From contig JAIOIU010000065.1 in the NCBI GenBank assembly GCA_019912425.1, positions 1-35,612 of the forward strand: 35,612 nt of DNA, given 5' to 3'. The notes under the pieces were generated by a model. That model did no database searches, had not been told where the DNA came from, and was given only the letters and a program-made list of their open reading frames with translations. This document shows, piece after piece, positions 17,085 through 25,088 of this stretch (position 1 is the first letter of the stretch; each line of letters begins with the position of its first letter). The position numbers and the translations under genes were made by a program. Origin of the DNA: Candidatus Methylomirabilis tolerans (GTDB lineage Bacteria; Methylomirabilota; Methylomirabilia; Methylomirabilales; Methylomirabilaceae).

Positions 17085-18149
17085 TTATTTGTTGCCAGAA
17101 TTATGCTCCAGAAAAACTTCGATAGCTGAAACCACTTCTTCTGCACGCCTATCCAGCGAGTAGGCTGGAACCGCTCGGCGGTGCGCCGCTAAAGCGATAC
17201 GATTACGCTCATCGATACGTGGTAAAAAATAGAGGATCTCTTCCGCTAGTTCCTCTGGCGTATCAAACATAGGCACCTCGGCGCTTTCGTCATACAGGAT
17301 TCGCGCATACCCGGTACGGTGGTGGATGAAAAAGCAATGTGCTGCCGCAAGTTCGTAGGTCCGTGTTGTATCTTCGTCGCCGGGTTGTCGTGTCCCGTTA
17401 ATGACAACCTCACGGGTCACGGGGGCTAAGCAAATACGACCGCCGCGCAGCCACTCAATATAAGCGCGTCCCTGGAGTTCGCCCGCAAATACCCAGTCAG
17501 AGGGAAAATCCTCCCGGTGTGCCATCCAACCATTACCACCGATTCCAACTGAAATGCCACGACCGGCAAGCAACTTCCCCAGGGCTTTCATAAGCCCCCC
17601 ATATTCAGGTCGCCAGGTGGCTACCAAGACAACATCGAAACGCGGCGCAGTTGGCAGATCGCGTACTAAGTGAATAGCAGGGTCATAACCTTGCGGCACA
17701 AAGACACAGGAATTGTTGTAACCATAAACACTTCGCCACAATTCCGGATGAAAACTTTTGGTTGAAATCACGAGGTCATAAGCACCTATAGCCTTTTTGT
17801 GAACGGCCCCGTGGGCATGCGGTGAAAAATCTGGATAGACATTAACCACATGGCAGCCCATCTTCTGAAGTTGGCACACGAAACTAGCTTCAATCGGAAA
17901 ACCTTTGTACATCATTACTACGTCCGGTTTTAAGGCTTCGGCACGAATTAGAATCTGTCGGTAGAGCTCTTGACGGTAAGCCAAATGCAAAATCCGATTT
18001 ACTGCCCGAAGCCAACGAGCTCGCGGCCTAGGCGCAAATGCCTCCTCGGCGACCTCATCAAGCTCCACTTTAGAGTAGCGCACCAACGCCTCCCTGAGAC
18101 TGCGAGCACAGGAGCCGAACCAGGATTCGCCAACGTAAAGGATTTTCAA
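17085..18149 (-). CDS. CgeB-type glycosyltransferase
   Basis: 354 residues, GT-B-like. The N-terminus (MKILYVGESWFGSCARSLREAL) and middle (KPDVVMMYKGF ... YDLVISTKSF ... VFVPQGYDP) match the CgeB/Glyco_trans_1_2 family. The C-terminal part keeps EDTTRTYELAAAHCFFIHHRT and VPMFDTPEELAEEI, where these enzymes bind the donor. It starts 10 nt after the polymerase-like gene and is followed by a GT4 gene, so it is part of the same operon. A second, distinct CgeB-type enzyme lies at 21911-23017 next to the other polymerase-like gene. The substrate is unknown. Confidence 0.82.
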   Translation of the reverse strand: MKILYVGESWFGSCARSLREALVRYSKVELDEVAEEAFAPRPRARWLRAVNRILHLAYRQELYRQILIRAEALKPDVVMMYKGFPIEASFVCQLQKMGCHVVNVYPDFSPHAHGAVHKKAIGAYDLVISTKSFHPELWRSVYGYNNSCVFVPQGYDPAIHLVRDLPTAPRFDVVLVATWRPEYGGLMKALGKLLAGRGISVGIGGNGWMAHREDFPSDWVFAGELQGRAYIEWLRGGRICLAPVTREVVINGTRQPGDEDTTRTYELAAAHCFFIHHRTGYARILYDESAEVPMFDTPEELAEEILYFLPRIDERNRIALAAHRRAVPAYSLDRRAEEVVSAIEVFLEHNSGNK

Positions 18150-18159
18150 AATATTGTAA

Positions 18160-19680
18160 CTATACTCTGACTCGGCGAGTACTTTTCTGAAAAAACGAAA
18201 TGAGCTTTCCCAACAAGATCACCATTAAAAGCAGCGAAATCGATCCAGCAAATTCATAAACAGGCCATCCCTCATCAAGTCGCAATGCCTTATATGCGGC
18301 CCCAGACAGTAAAAGAAGCTGGGCGAACGAACTACCAAAACGAATCACCACGGAAAGAGAAACAGCATATAGCGCCCCTAGCATCATAGAATAAATGAGC
18401 ACACCCCACAGACCAGCGCCCAGATACAAGGCCGAAAAAAACCCCGCAGCGGTCGCAGTATAATCACCCATTCCCCGGCCATAAACCAGATCACTGAAAT
18501 CACTCCCAGGGCGAAATTGTGGTTTCTCAACCCATAGAACACGGGGTATAAAGATCTGGTAAGCATGATCGGGGGAAAACTCCTTAACGTGGCCACGGTG
18601 CTCAACTATTGCGAACGACCATCCGTTCACCTCAAGCAAGTTTTTCCGCGAAAGTGAATTTTCAACGGCAGTCGCCCAAAGGTTATTATCCAATCGAAAT
18701 GCATCCACAGTTATATCAAATACCTGAACCGCAGAGCGACCTTGTCCTTCAATCCAATTAATATCGCGTTGTATACTCACAAATACTGTCATGAAGGCAA
18801 ATACAGCTGCCATCAGCAAACCAACAAAAGTGCGCGTCCACGCCCCTTTAGCTACAACAAAAACCCCAATGGCAACCGGTAACACTGAAAAAATAATGTT
18901 CTCTTTCATCCCCGTTCCGAGAGCACCATAAATTAGGGGAAAACTAAGAAGTAAAGGCAAGAGAACGCAGCGTCGCCAAGTTCGACCCTGAGAAGAACCC
19001 AAAGAGATAAGCAAAATACTGAGCATAGCCATAATAAAAAAGACATATAGAATTGAGCCCAGGAATGCAAGGTCGAATTCAAGTATTCGAATGGAAAAAA
19101 CAACGCTTACACCAATCGCGTAGCCAATTATAAGAATGGAACGATCATATCGCCAGCTTTTAATGATTACGATCGAATGCTCATGTCCGCGCAATGCCAG
19201 CCACGTGCCCACCAATATTAATGCACCAGCAACGAAAGTAAATTCTCCATAAGCAATAAACAGAAGCGGTTCGTCAGCATATATCGGCCATCTTTCAATT
19301 CGATTCCCGAAAAATAGAACATCCAGAAACGACGACACCCTGAAGCACGCTGATGTAAGCAAGAACAATGCTCCAAAAGACAAGAAACGGTAATTTCCCC
19401 AGTCGATCCTGCGCCAGAGCATGAAGAAACAAAGCGCCCCCCACAACGAGAGAAATAACAAAAAAATATCGAGCACAACTTCTTCTCTAAATACCAGGGC
19501 TAATACTGCACCCGCTGAATACAATAATCCGACTTGAAATATAGCAACGATGGCCCCCCCCTGCCTGCGAGAAAGATTATGTGATTTTGCGCTAGCTGCT
19601 ACATCTTCCCCGACTGGGCGCTTGTTGCCGCGAGTCAATCCCAAAGTTAGTTGAACTTCGCGAAGCGGTCTCCCGGTCAT
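18160..19680 (-). CDS. Multi-spanning membrane protein, polymerase-like (Wzy-type)
   Basis: About 506 residues with roughly ten or more hydrophobic segments and a large, more polar loop near residues 310-400. This is the architecture of O-antigen or exopolysaccharide polymerases and ligases. No short motif is diagnostic, so the call rests on topology and location among glycosyltransferases. It is homologous to the truncated gene at 21060-21914 (shared WGNYRFLSFGAL-like and GMKENIIF-like segments). The IS256 element ends at 19645, just before the coding sequence. The nearest ATG (19680) lies inside the element, just past the transposase stop, and gives a hybrid N-terminus; a TTG at 19644 is the alternative. 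The native start appears lost. Confidence 0.6.
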   Translation of the reverse strand: MTGRPLREVQLTLGLTRGNKRPVGEDVAASAKSHNLSRRQGGAIVAIFQVGLLYSAGAVLALVFREEVVLDIFLLFLSLWGALCFFMLWRRIDWGNYRFLSFGALFLLTSACFRVSSFLDVLFFGNRIERWPIYADEPLLFIAYGEFTFVAGALILVGTWLALRGHEHSIVIIKSWRYDRSILIIGYAIGVSVVFSIRILEFDLAFLGSILYVFFIMAMLSILLISLGSSQGRTWRRCVLLPLLLSFPLIYGALGTGMKENIIFSVLPVAIGVFVVAKGAWTRTFVGLLMAAVFAFMTVFVSIQRDINWIEGQGRSAVQVFDITVDAFRLDNNLWATAVENSLSRKNLLEVNGWSFAIVEHRGHVKEFSPDHAYQIFIPRVLWVEKPQFRPGSDFSDLVYGRGMGDYTATAAGFFSALYLGAGLWGVLIYSMMLGALYAVSLSVVIRFGSSFAQLLLLSGAAYKALRLDEGWPVYEFAGSISLLLMVILLGKLISFFQKSTRRVRV

Positions 19681-21048
19681 GAGGTTACGCCACGTGCATC
19701 TCAGCCATTCGCATCGCGCCACCGAGTTCCGCCTGCAGCGCCTGACGCAGCACAGGGAGTGCCCGGAAGCCCTTGATCCGCCGCAAGCGGGGCTCAAGAT
19801 CCAGGAGCGCCGCGGCCAGCCAGCGCTGCTTCTGATCGGAGGTGCGCCACCGATCGACCTTGTCGGTCCGCTGCCCCAGGAGCGCATTGAGCGATTCGAG
19901 ACAGTTGGTGGTCTTCAAGCTGATTCCGAGCGCCCCGAACACGCCGAGGCGGTGCAGGGTCAGCGTCTCCTCGAACCCCTCATCGAGGCTCTTGACGGCC
20001 GATTCATTGACCAGCCGCAGTTCCTGCCGGACCCGGAGGAGCGCAGCCTTCGCCTCGGGGTAGTGTGGCTGCTCATAGGCCGCTTGGAGCTTCCGGCGAA
20101 CGCTCGCCCGCTGACGCTTCGGCAGGTACGCGAGGACATTCTCCCGCTTATGCCATTGACAGCGCTGGACGGCGGCGGCGTCCCCGAAGACCGTCTGGAT
20201 GGCCTTGCGGAGCCCCTTCGCGCCATCGATGACGCAGAGCAGGCCCTGCTCGACTCGCAGTCCCCGCTCGACCAATTCCCGCAGGAAGGCGGCACAGACG
20301 GTCTCGTTCTCGGTCGCGGTCTGGACAAAGCCGAGGAGCACCTTCTCCCCCGTCAGGGTGATCCCCAGGGCAATCACCATACTGTCCTCGGCGAAGGTCT
20401 TCCCATCCAGGATCAGCGCCACGACGTCGTAGCGGTCCAGTCGCCGCTCTTGCAAGGCTTGGAGCTGCTTGGCGCTCGCGCGGATGAAGCGGCGGGAGAT
20501 CGACGAGGGGCTCAACCCGAAGGCCTCCGGGACGGCCTCCGCACACGCTTCGTAGTCCCGACAACTCAGGCCGACGAGCACCTTCCGGAACAGCCCCAGA
20601 TCAGCGGCCCGGGGTTGCTGAAACCGCTGATAGGTGGGCAGGGGGAGCTCCCGGTTGCGGGGCAGATCCCGGACCCGTTGGTAGGTGATGGGGAGCTTCT
20701 GATCCGCCAGGTAGATCGAGCCCCGTTGGTGTCCCCAGCGGACGGCCCCCGGCACACCCCCCGTCCGCTTGTGCTTGGGACCCGCCAGGCGCAGCACCTC
20801 GGCTTGGAGTTCCTCGGCGACGGCCTCCAGCCCCACCGGGATGAGGGCCTGGATGAGCGCGACCCTGGCGTCGAGGCGGTCGGCCTCGGGGACCGTGTCG
20901 AGTTCGCGGAGACCCACGTCTTTCATCTTGCCTTTGCCTTGGATGCGGAATACTCTCTTCATGAAGCGGCTCCTTTTCGTGTGAGGTGTTCGGTTGTCGC
21001 CAACAACGGCCTCACCTTACGGGAGTCGCTTCGCTTTTTCAACTAACT
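19645..21048 (-). mobile_element. Intact IS256-family insertion sequence
   Basis: Terminal inverted repeats AGTTAGTTGAA (19645-19655) and its complement (21038-21048) continue imperfectly inward (GCGAAGCG and CTCCCG are shared). They bracket one transposase gene. IS256-family insertions normally make 8-9 bp target duplications, but the flanks here (CAATCCCAA and ATGGCACAC) differ. The element separates two homologous membrane-protein genes, one cut at its 3' end and the other missing its native start. Confidence 0.85.
19685..20962 (-). CDS. IS256-family (mutator-type) transposase
   Basis: A complete 425-residue transposase. DDE residues are visible: Asp186 in ALILDGKTF, Asp246 in CVIDGAKGLRKAI, and Glu356 in TTNCLESLN. 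The IS256 C-x2-H pair is present (C268-x2-H271, in QRCQWHKREN). The ATG at 20962 lies about 75 bp inside the right-hand inverted repeat and the stop about 30 bp before the left-hand one, as usual for single-gene IS256 elements. No lesion is seen. It is unrelated in detail to the IS256-like remnant at 5983-6306. Confidence 0.9.
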   Translation of the reverse strand: MKRVFRIQGKGKMKDVGLRELDTVPEADRLDARVALIQALIPVGLEAVAEELQAEVLRLAGPKHKRTGGVPGAVRWGHQRGSIYLADQKLPITYQRVRDLPRNRELPLPTYQRFQQPRAADLGLFRKVLVGLSCRDYEACAEAVPEAFGLSPSSISRRFIRASAKQLQALQERRLDRYDVVALILDGKTFAEDSMVIALGITLTGEKVLLGFVQTATENETVCAAFLRELVERGLRVEQGLLCVIDGAKGLRKAIQTVFGDAAAVQRCQWHKRENVLAYLPKRQRASVRRKLQAAYEQPHYPEAKAALLRVRQELRLVNESAVKSLDEGFEETLTLHRLGVFGALGISLKTTNCLESLNALLGQRTDKVDRWRTSDQKQRWLAAALLDLEPRLRRIKGFRALPVLRQALQAELGGAMRMAEMHVA

Positions 21049-21059
21049 ATGGCACACCA

Positions 21060-21914
21060 TCAGCGGATTGGCCGTGCGAAGGACACGTATGCCTGGAGAT
21101 ACGCGGTGAACAGAATTGCCGCGGTCAGGATTGCCAGCTTGGCACCGAGCTTCTTGGAGGCCAGCCAAAGCAGGATGCCAGCGGGTAACAGTGGGATGAT
21201 GATATTTTGTTTCATGCTGCTGCCTATCGCCATAAGGCTAAGCGGCAACCCCAGTCCAGCGGCCCATAGAATCCGGGACTTATTGCCCGGCCTGGTATTC
21301 GCGATTACAAGGGTAGCGGCGACACCACTCAAATAAAATACGCCGATAACCTGATTTGCCGACCCGTATTCGAGGTTAAACCGCTGCTTGGTGATTTCCA
21401 GCGTCATGGCAAGAACGTATAACGCCCACACAATCCAATATGCTTTACCCTGTTGCTTCGACGCGGCCAAGAATGACGTTCGCACCGCATGACGACCAAT
21501 GGACCAGTGCCATGAGAATACGACCAGGATAAGACTCACCTGAGTAAGCGCTTCGCCCCTTATGATGTCCCACCACGCTTCACTGGAGGAAACAGAGGTC
21601 GGCCACTCGTCGAAGCGACTGCCATAGCTTAAGATGTCGACGATGCCTATCAGGCGGTAAAACAGGCCGGCGAGCAGCGCCACCGCGCCAAAACTTTCGA
21701 AGCGAGCCTCACCCCACTGACCGCGGCTCCACAGATAATACAGCGCGGCGGCAGCCGCAAGATGGACTACGATCAACCAGAGGTCTCCCTCGAAATTCGT
21801 GCGACTCACGAAGGCCAGCGCCACACCGAAGGCGTAGATCAGCAGGGGGAAGACCACCGGCAGGTTGGACCAGTTTCGTTTCGTCTCGACCGCGGGGCGA
21901 AATAAATTATTCAT
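21060..21914 (-). pseudogene. Polymerase-like membrane protein gene, 3'-truncated at IS256
   Basis: The 284-residue product has about eight hydrophobic segments and aligns with the N-terminal half of the protein encoded at 18160-19680 (compare WGEARFESFGAVALLAG with WGNYRFLSFGALFLLTS, and GSSMKQNIIIPLLPAGI with GTGMKENIIFSVLPVAI). It ends at a TGA 11 bp before the right end of the IS256 element; the expected C-terminal half is not found beyond the element. The start is set by ATGA overlap with the stop of the upstream CgeB-type gene. Probably non-functional as a polymerase. Confidence 0.7.
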
Positions 21915-23017
21915 GGGCAGCAATTCACATGCTGATAATTGAGAGCCCCTTGGCCAAGGATGATACGCAAAGCTTCCCGTAATCGCTCACTGTTGCTGTA
22001 CCCGGACCGCAGGCAGCGCTCGTAGCCCCGCTGCGCGATCCTGATTCGCGCCTGGTTGTCGCGCAGATAATGCCTGCATTTCTCAAGAAGCTCCTCGCGT
22101 GAAGCAAAGAACTCCGCTTCCTCCCCCTCCTCGAATAGTTCGAGATGCTCGTCAGTCCTCTCCGCGAGCATAAAACCACCGCAGGCAGGGATTTCCACGC
22201 TACGAGTGGTTTGCTGATCACGGTTGATCTTTCGCAGGAACGCCAGATTAATCTTGAATGTAGCGCATGCTTTGGCGAAGTCGTCACCGTACAGGGGCGT
22301 GTTTTCTATGGCGAGATTTGGATGCTGCCACGGCATCTTCCCCCAATTGCTACCCCAGCCACGCACCCGAATACCTTGGGTAGCGAGATAGTACATTAGG
22401 TCCGCCCGTTCGCGCTCGTAAGTTCCGATAAAGCCAACATCACCGCCAAGTCTGATCCGGTCCTCGGACGAGACCGGTAACGGCCGGAAGGTGTCGGGGT
22501 CGAAGCCATTACCGACAAATACCACGTTGGGGCAGCCACGGTTGCCAAGTTCGTGGACATTGTAAGACTTGGTCGTCAAAAAGTAGTCGTAAAGCGGCAG
22601 CGCCTTCAGGAACTGCTGCGATTGGTTATGGCGACCATTCATGTCGTCAGGCGAGAACCCAATGATTCTCGCGACCGGACAGTGCTTGCGGACTCCCACC
22701 AACGTTTGGGGACCGATTGTGAGCGCCTTCTCGAGCCATACGATATCCCAATGTCCTTGTTTCGCTGCAGCGAGCAGTCGGGCATTATCGTTAGCAACGT
22801 CAGGACGCGACACCGGCACACCATAACGAAATAGTCGGCTACAAATCCTGCGTCTCATGTTCCTAAAACCTAAGCAGCAACCTGATGTACTGTCTACAAC
22901 ATGAATCTCACAACCCAGTGATGTGAGTGCCCTGATCCGGTGACGACTCGTATTATGCCCTCCGTATTCGCTGACTGGGCTTAATGCCAGAATGCGTGAT
23001 CCCTTCAGAGAGACCAT
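21911..23017 (-). CDS. CgeB-type glycosyltransferase
   Basis: About 368 residues. The N-terminus (ILALSPVSEYGGHNTSRHRI), the middle (NVVFVGNGFDPDTF, VGFIGTYERERADLM) and the C-terminus (TTRSVEIPACGGFMLAERTDEHLELF) match CgeB/Glyco_trans_1_2 glycosyltransferases. In that last segment the Glu before the Pro-Ala-Cys-Gly-Gly stretch is usually the donor-site acid. I choose ATG 23017 because GAGAAG lies 5 nt upstream; 23032 would add five residues. Its stop overlaps the start of the truncated membrane-protein gene. It follows the GT52-like gene after ~100 bp, suggesting it acts in the same repeat unit. Confidence 0.82.
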   Translation of the reverse strand: MVSLKGSRILALSPVSEYGGHNTSRHRIRALTSLGCEIHVVDSTSGCCLGFRNMRRRICSRLFRYGVPVSRPDVANDNARLLAAAKQGHWDIVWLEKALTIGPQTLVGVRKHCPVARIIGFSPDDMNGRHNQSQQFLKALPLYDYFLTTKSYNVHELGNRGCPNVVFVGNGFDPDTFRPLPVSSEDRIRLGGDVGFIGTYERERADLMYYLATQGIRVRGWGSNWGKMPWQHPNLAIENTPLYGDDFAKACATFKINLAFLRKINRDQQTTRSVEIPACGGFMLAERTDEHLELFEEGEEAEFFASREELLEKCRHYLRDNQARIRIAQRGYERCLRSGYSNSERLREALRIILGQGALNYQHVNCCP

Positions 23018-23120
23018 ACTGTCTTCTCTCATGTGAACGACGCGTCTTTCCGTGGACCATTTCTACAATCAGGGAGCGGTTTCCGATTATGAGATTTTTT
23101 CATAACTATTATTAACTACC

Positions 23121-24047
23121 TCATATGAGCGATAAAATCTTACAACCCATTAGTGTAGCCACTTCGTTATATTCTTTTTGTAACTGCGATGTATTACCAT
23201 ATAAATCAACGACAACTTTCTGAATTCTCTGGCTCCTAACATTCAGCAAAACAGAACTATTGCAAGCATATAGTTCGATGGATTTGAAATTATTGAGCAA
23301 CTGCATTAAATATTCCTCGGCGATAAGATCCGTAGAGGTGTAATTTATCCAAGGCTCAGTTCTCTTTTCCATGGGGTGAGGAAGGTAGATATCCGGATTT
23401 ATGGTTTTTACTGCAGAAAAATATTTCGGTGAAAGATTGAAACCAAGGAATACCCTTATACTCTTGTTGACACCTTCTTCTGGCACCATATTGTAGTGGC
23501 CATTAAATAAATCCATGTTATGCAACCTTGTCGCCTCAACGATATTCGCCATACCCGGATAGATCGTGAAATGCTTGATGATACGTCGCTTAATCCAATC
23601 CTGGTCTTTATGTCTGCGCAGACAAAAGTAAGCAGCGTGCTGCTTCATTTGGAGTGTGGGCTTAACATGATAAATACTCGAAGGAATAATATTCACGGAA
23701 CCGTCATCGAATGTATATAGCGCTGCCGACGGATGTCGATGAATGATGCATTGTGCAAAAACGGTATCAATAGATGCGAGATAGAGTGAGACAATTCTAT
23801 ACTTTTGCCATTTCCTTAGCACTCCACTCACCTTCTTATAATTTCCAACTATTCGCGAGTTCAGGATTAAATAGTCACCTTCGATTGCATTCTCGGCAAG
23901 TTGTGCGAAATAATTTCGCGTCACTTGTTGATCGTGCGGATTAATGTTCATCACGAGATAATCCGTTATCCCTTGCTCCTGAATAACTCTACGTGCTATG
24001 AATGATTGCAAGGGAGTCACGCAAATGAATGCACTCACTTCCTTCAC
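23121..24047 (-). CDS. GT52-like (sialyltransferase-type) glycosyltransferase, candidate pseudaminyltransferase
   Basis: 308 residues from a GTG start overlapping the pseI stop (GTGA) with GGGAGG four nt upstream. The features match the GT52 pattern of the Lst alpha-2,3-sialyltransferases: ICVTPLQSFIA near the start, FDDG (113-116) where the family has its Asp-Asp-Gly, KHFTIYPG, VFLGFNLS and YLPHPMEKR (PHP at 223-225). GT52 enzymes use CMP-nonulosonates, and this gene directly follows pseI, so it probably transfers the CMP-pseudaminic acid made by its neighbours to a glycan acceptor. That specificity is inferred. It is more AT-rich than its neighbours, suggesting separate acquisition. Confidence 0.75.
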   Translation of the reverse strand: MKEVSAFICVTPLQSFIARRVIQEQGITDYLVMNINPHDQQVTRNYFAQLAENAIEGDYLILNSRIVGNYKKVSGVLRKWQKYRIVSLYLASIDTVFAQCIIHRHPSAALYTFDDGSVNIIPSSIYHVKPTLQMKQHAAYFCLRRHKDQDWIKRRIIKHFTIYPGMANIVEATRLHNMDLFNGHYNMVPEEGVNKSIRVFLGFNLSPKYFSAVKTINPDIYLPHPMEKRTEPWINYTSTDLIAEEYLMQLLNNFKSIELYACNSSVLLNVRSQRIQKVVVDLYGNTSQLQKEYNEVATLMGCKILSLI

Positions 24048-25084
24048 AAAACCTCCCAAGCCATCGGCGTTCCCGCCTTCACATCACGACTGGCGTTGCG
24101 TCCTAATATCAGTTCAAGGTACTTCGGCGGTAATCCCAACCCCGGTCTAATTGCACGCACATTTTCCCGTGTCAGCACATCCCCGGCCTTGAGGTCTTGC
24201 ACGACATAAAGCGAGCGACGGAACTGGAGCGACTTTTTATCGGTTTCCGTTGGGCTATAGGTCACTTGGCCTAGCGCCTGCCAGGCGCGTTCGGTCTCGA
24301 CCACCAGTTGTGCCATTTCGGCAGGCTCCATGGAGAACGTACTATCTACACCGTTGTCGGCGCGGGAAAGCGTAAAATGCTTTTCGATAATCTTTGCGCC
24401 GTGTGCGACGGCTGCCACCGCTACCCCCACGCCCATGGTATGGTCTGACAGACCGACTTCGCAACCGAAGAGCTTGCGCATGTGGGGAATAGTCAGAATG
24501 TTGGTATTCTCAGGGGAGGCAGGATAGGTGCTGGTGCACTTCAGCAGCACTAGCTCACGGCAGCCGAACTCGCGGGCAGCGCGCACGGTCTCGTCCAGCT
24601 CCGCCACCGTGGCCATGCCTGTCGAAATAATCATCGGTTTGCCGGTCGCCGCCACTTTGCGAATGAGCGGGAGGTCAGTGTTTTCGAAGGAGGCGATCTT
24701 ATAGCACGGTACGGCGAGAGTCTCCAGGAAATCGACTGCGGTTTCGTCAAACGGGGTGCTGAAGGCCACCATGCCCAACTTGTGAGCGCGGTCTAAAATA
24801 GGCTTATGCCACTCCCAAGGCGTATAGGCCTCTTGATAAAGCTTGTAAAGCGACTTGCCTTGCCAAGGACTGTTGGGATCGGAAATGAAGAATTCACCTT
24901 CCTCGAGGTCTAAGGTCATCGTATCAGCAGTATAGGTCTGAATTTTTAAGGCATGTGCCCCTGACCTGGCGGCGGCGTCCACTATCGCAAGTGCCCGGTC
25001 GAGGGATTGGTTATGGTTGCCAGACATCTCGGCAATGATGAAAGGCGGGGCATTAGGGCCTATGGTTCGACGGGCAATTTCCAT
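24044..25084 (-). CDS. pseI: Pseudaminic acid synthase PseI (NeuB family)
   Basis: 346 residues. The NeuB TIM-barrel domain (about 1-280) opens with PPFIIAEMSGNHNQSLDRA and has KIQTYTADTM, STPFDETAVDFLE, CYKIASFE, IISTGMA, LLKCTSTYP and GLSDHTMG, plus the EKHFTLSRADNGVDSTFSM segment. These are PseI-type rather than NeuB- or LegI-type signatures. A C-terminal SAF domain (about 285-346) closes over the active site. The enzyme condenses 2,4-diacetamido-2,4,6-trideoxy-L-altrose with phosphoenolpyruvate to make pseudaminic acid. It begins 4 nt after the PseG fusion and overlaps the GT52-like gene, so translation is probably coupled. Confidence 0.93.
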   Translation of the reverse strand: MEIARRTIGPNAPPFIIAEMSGNHNQSLDRALAIVDAAARSGAHALKIQTYTADTMTLDLEEGEFFISDPNSPWQGKSLYKLYQEAYTPWEWHKPILDRAHKLGMVAFSTPFDETAVDFLETLAVPCYKIASFENTDLPLIRKVAATGKPMIISTGMATVAELDETVRAAREFGCRELVLLKCTSTYPASPENTNILTIPHMRKLFGCEVGLSDHTMGVGVAVAAVAHGAKIIEKHFTLSRADNGVDSTFSMEPAEMAQLVVETERAWQALGQVTYSPTETDKKSLQFRRSLYVVQDLKAGDVLTRENVRAIRPGLGLPPKYLELILGRNASRDVKAGTPMAWEVL

Positions 25085-25088
25085 GGTC

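Noticed and set aside
19679-21046. A 455-residue open frame on the plus strand across the IS256 element
   Set aside because: It is antisense to the transposase, whose DDE residues and inverted repeats make the minus-strand gene certain. GC-rich codons keep the opposite frame open by chance.
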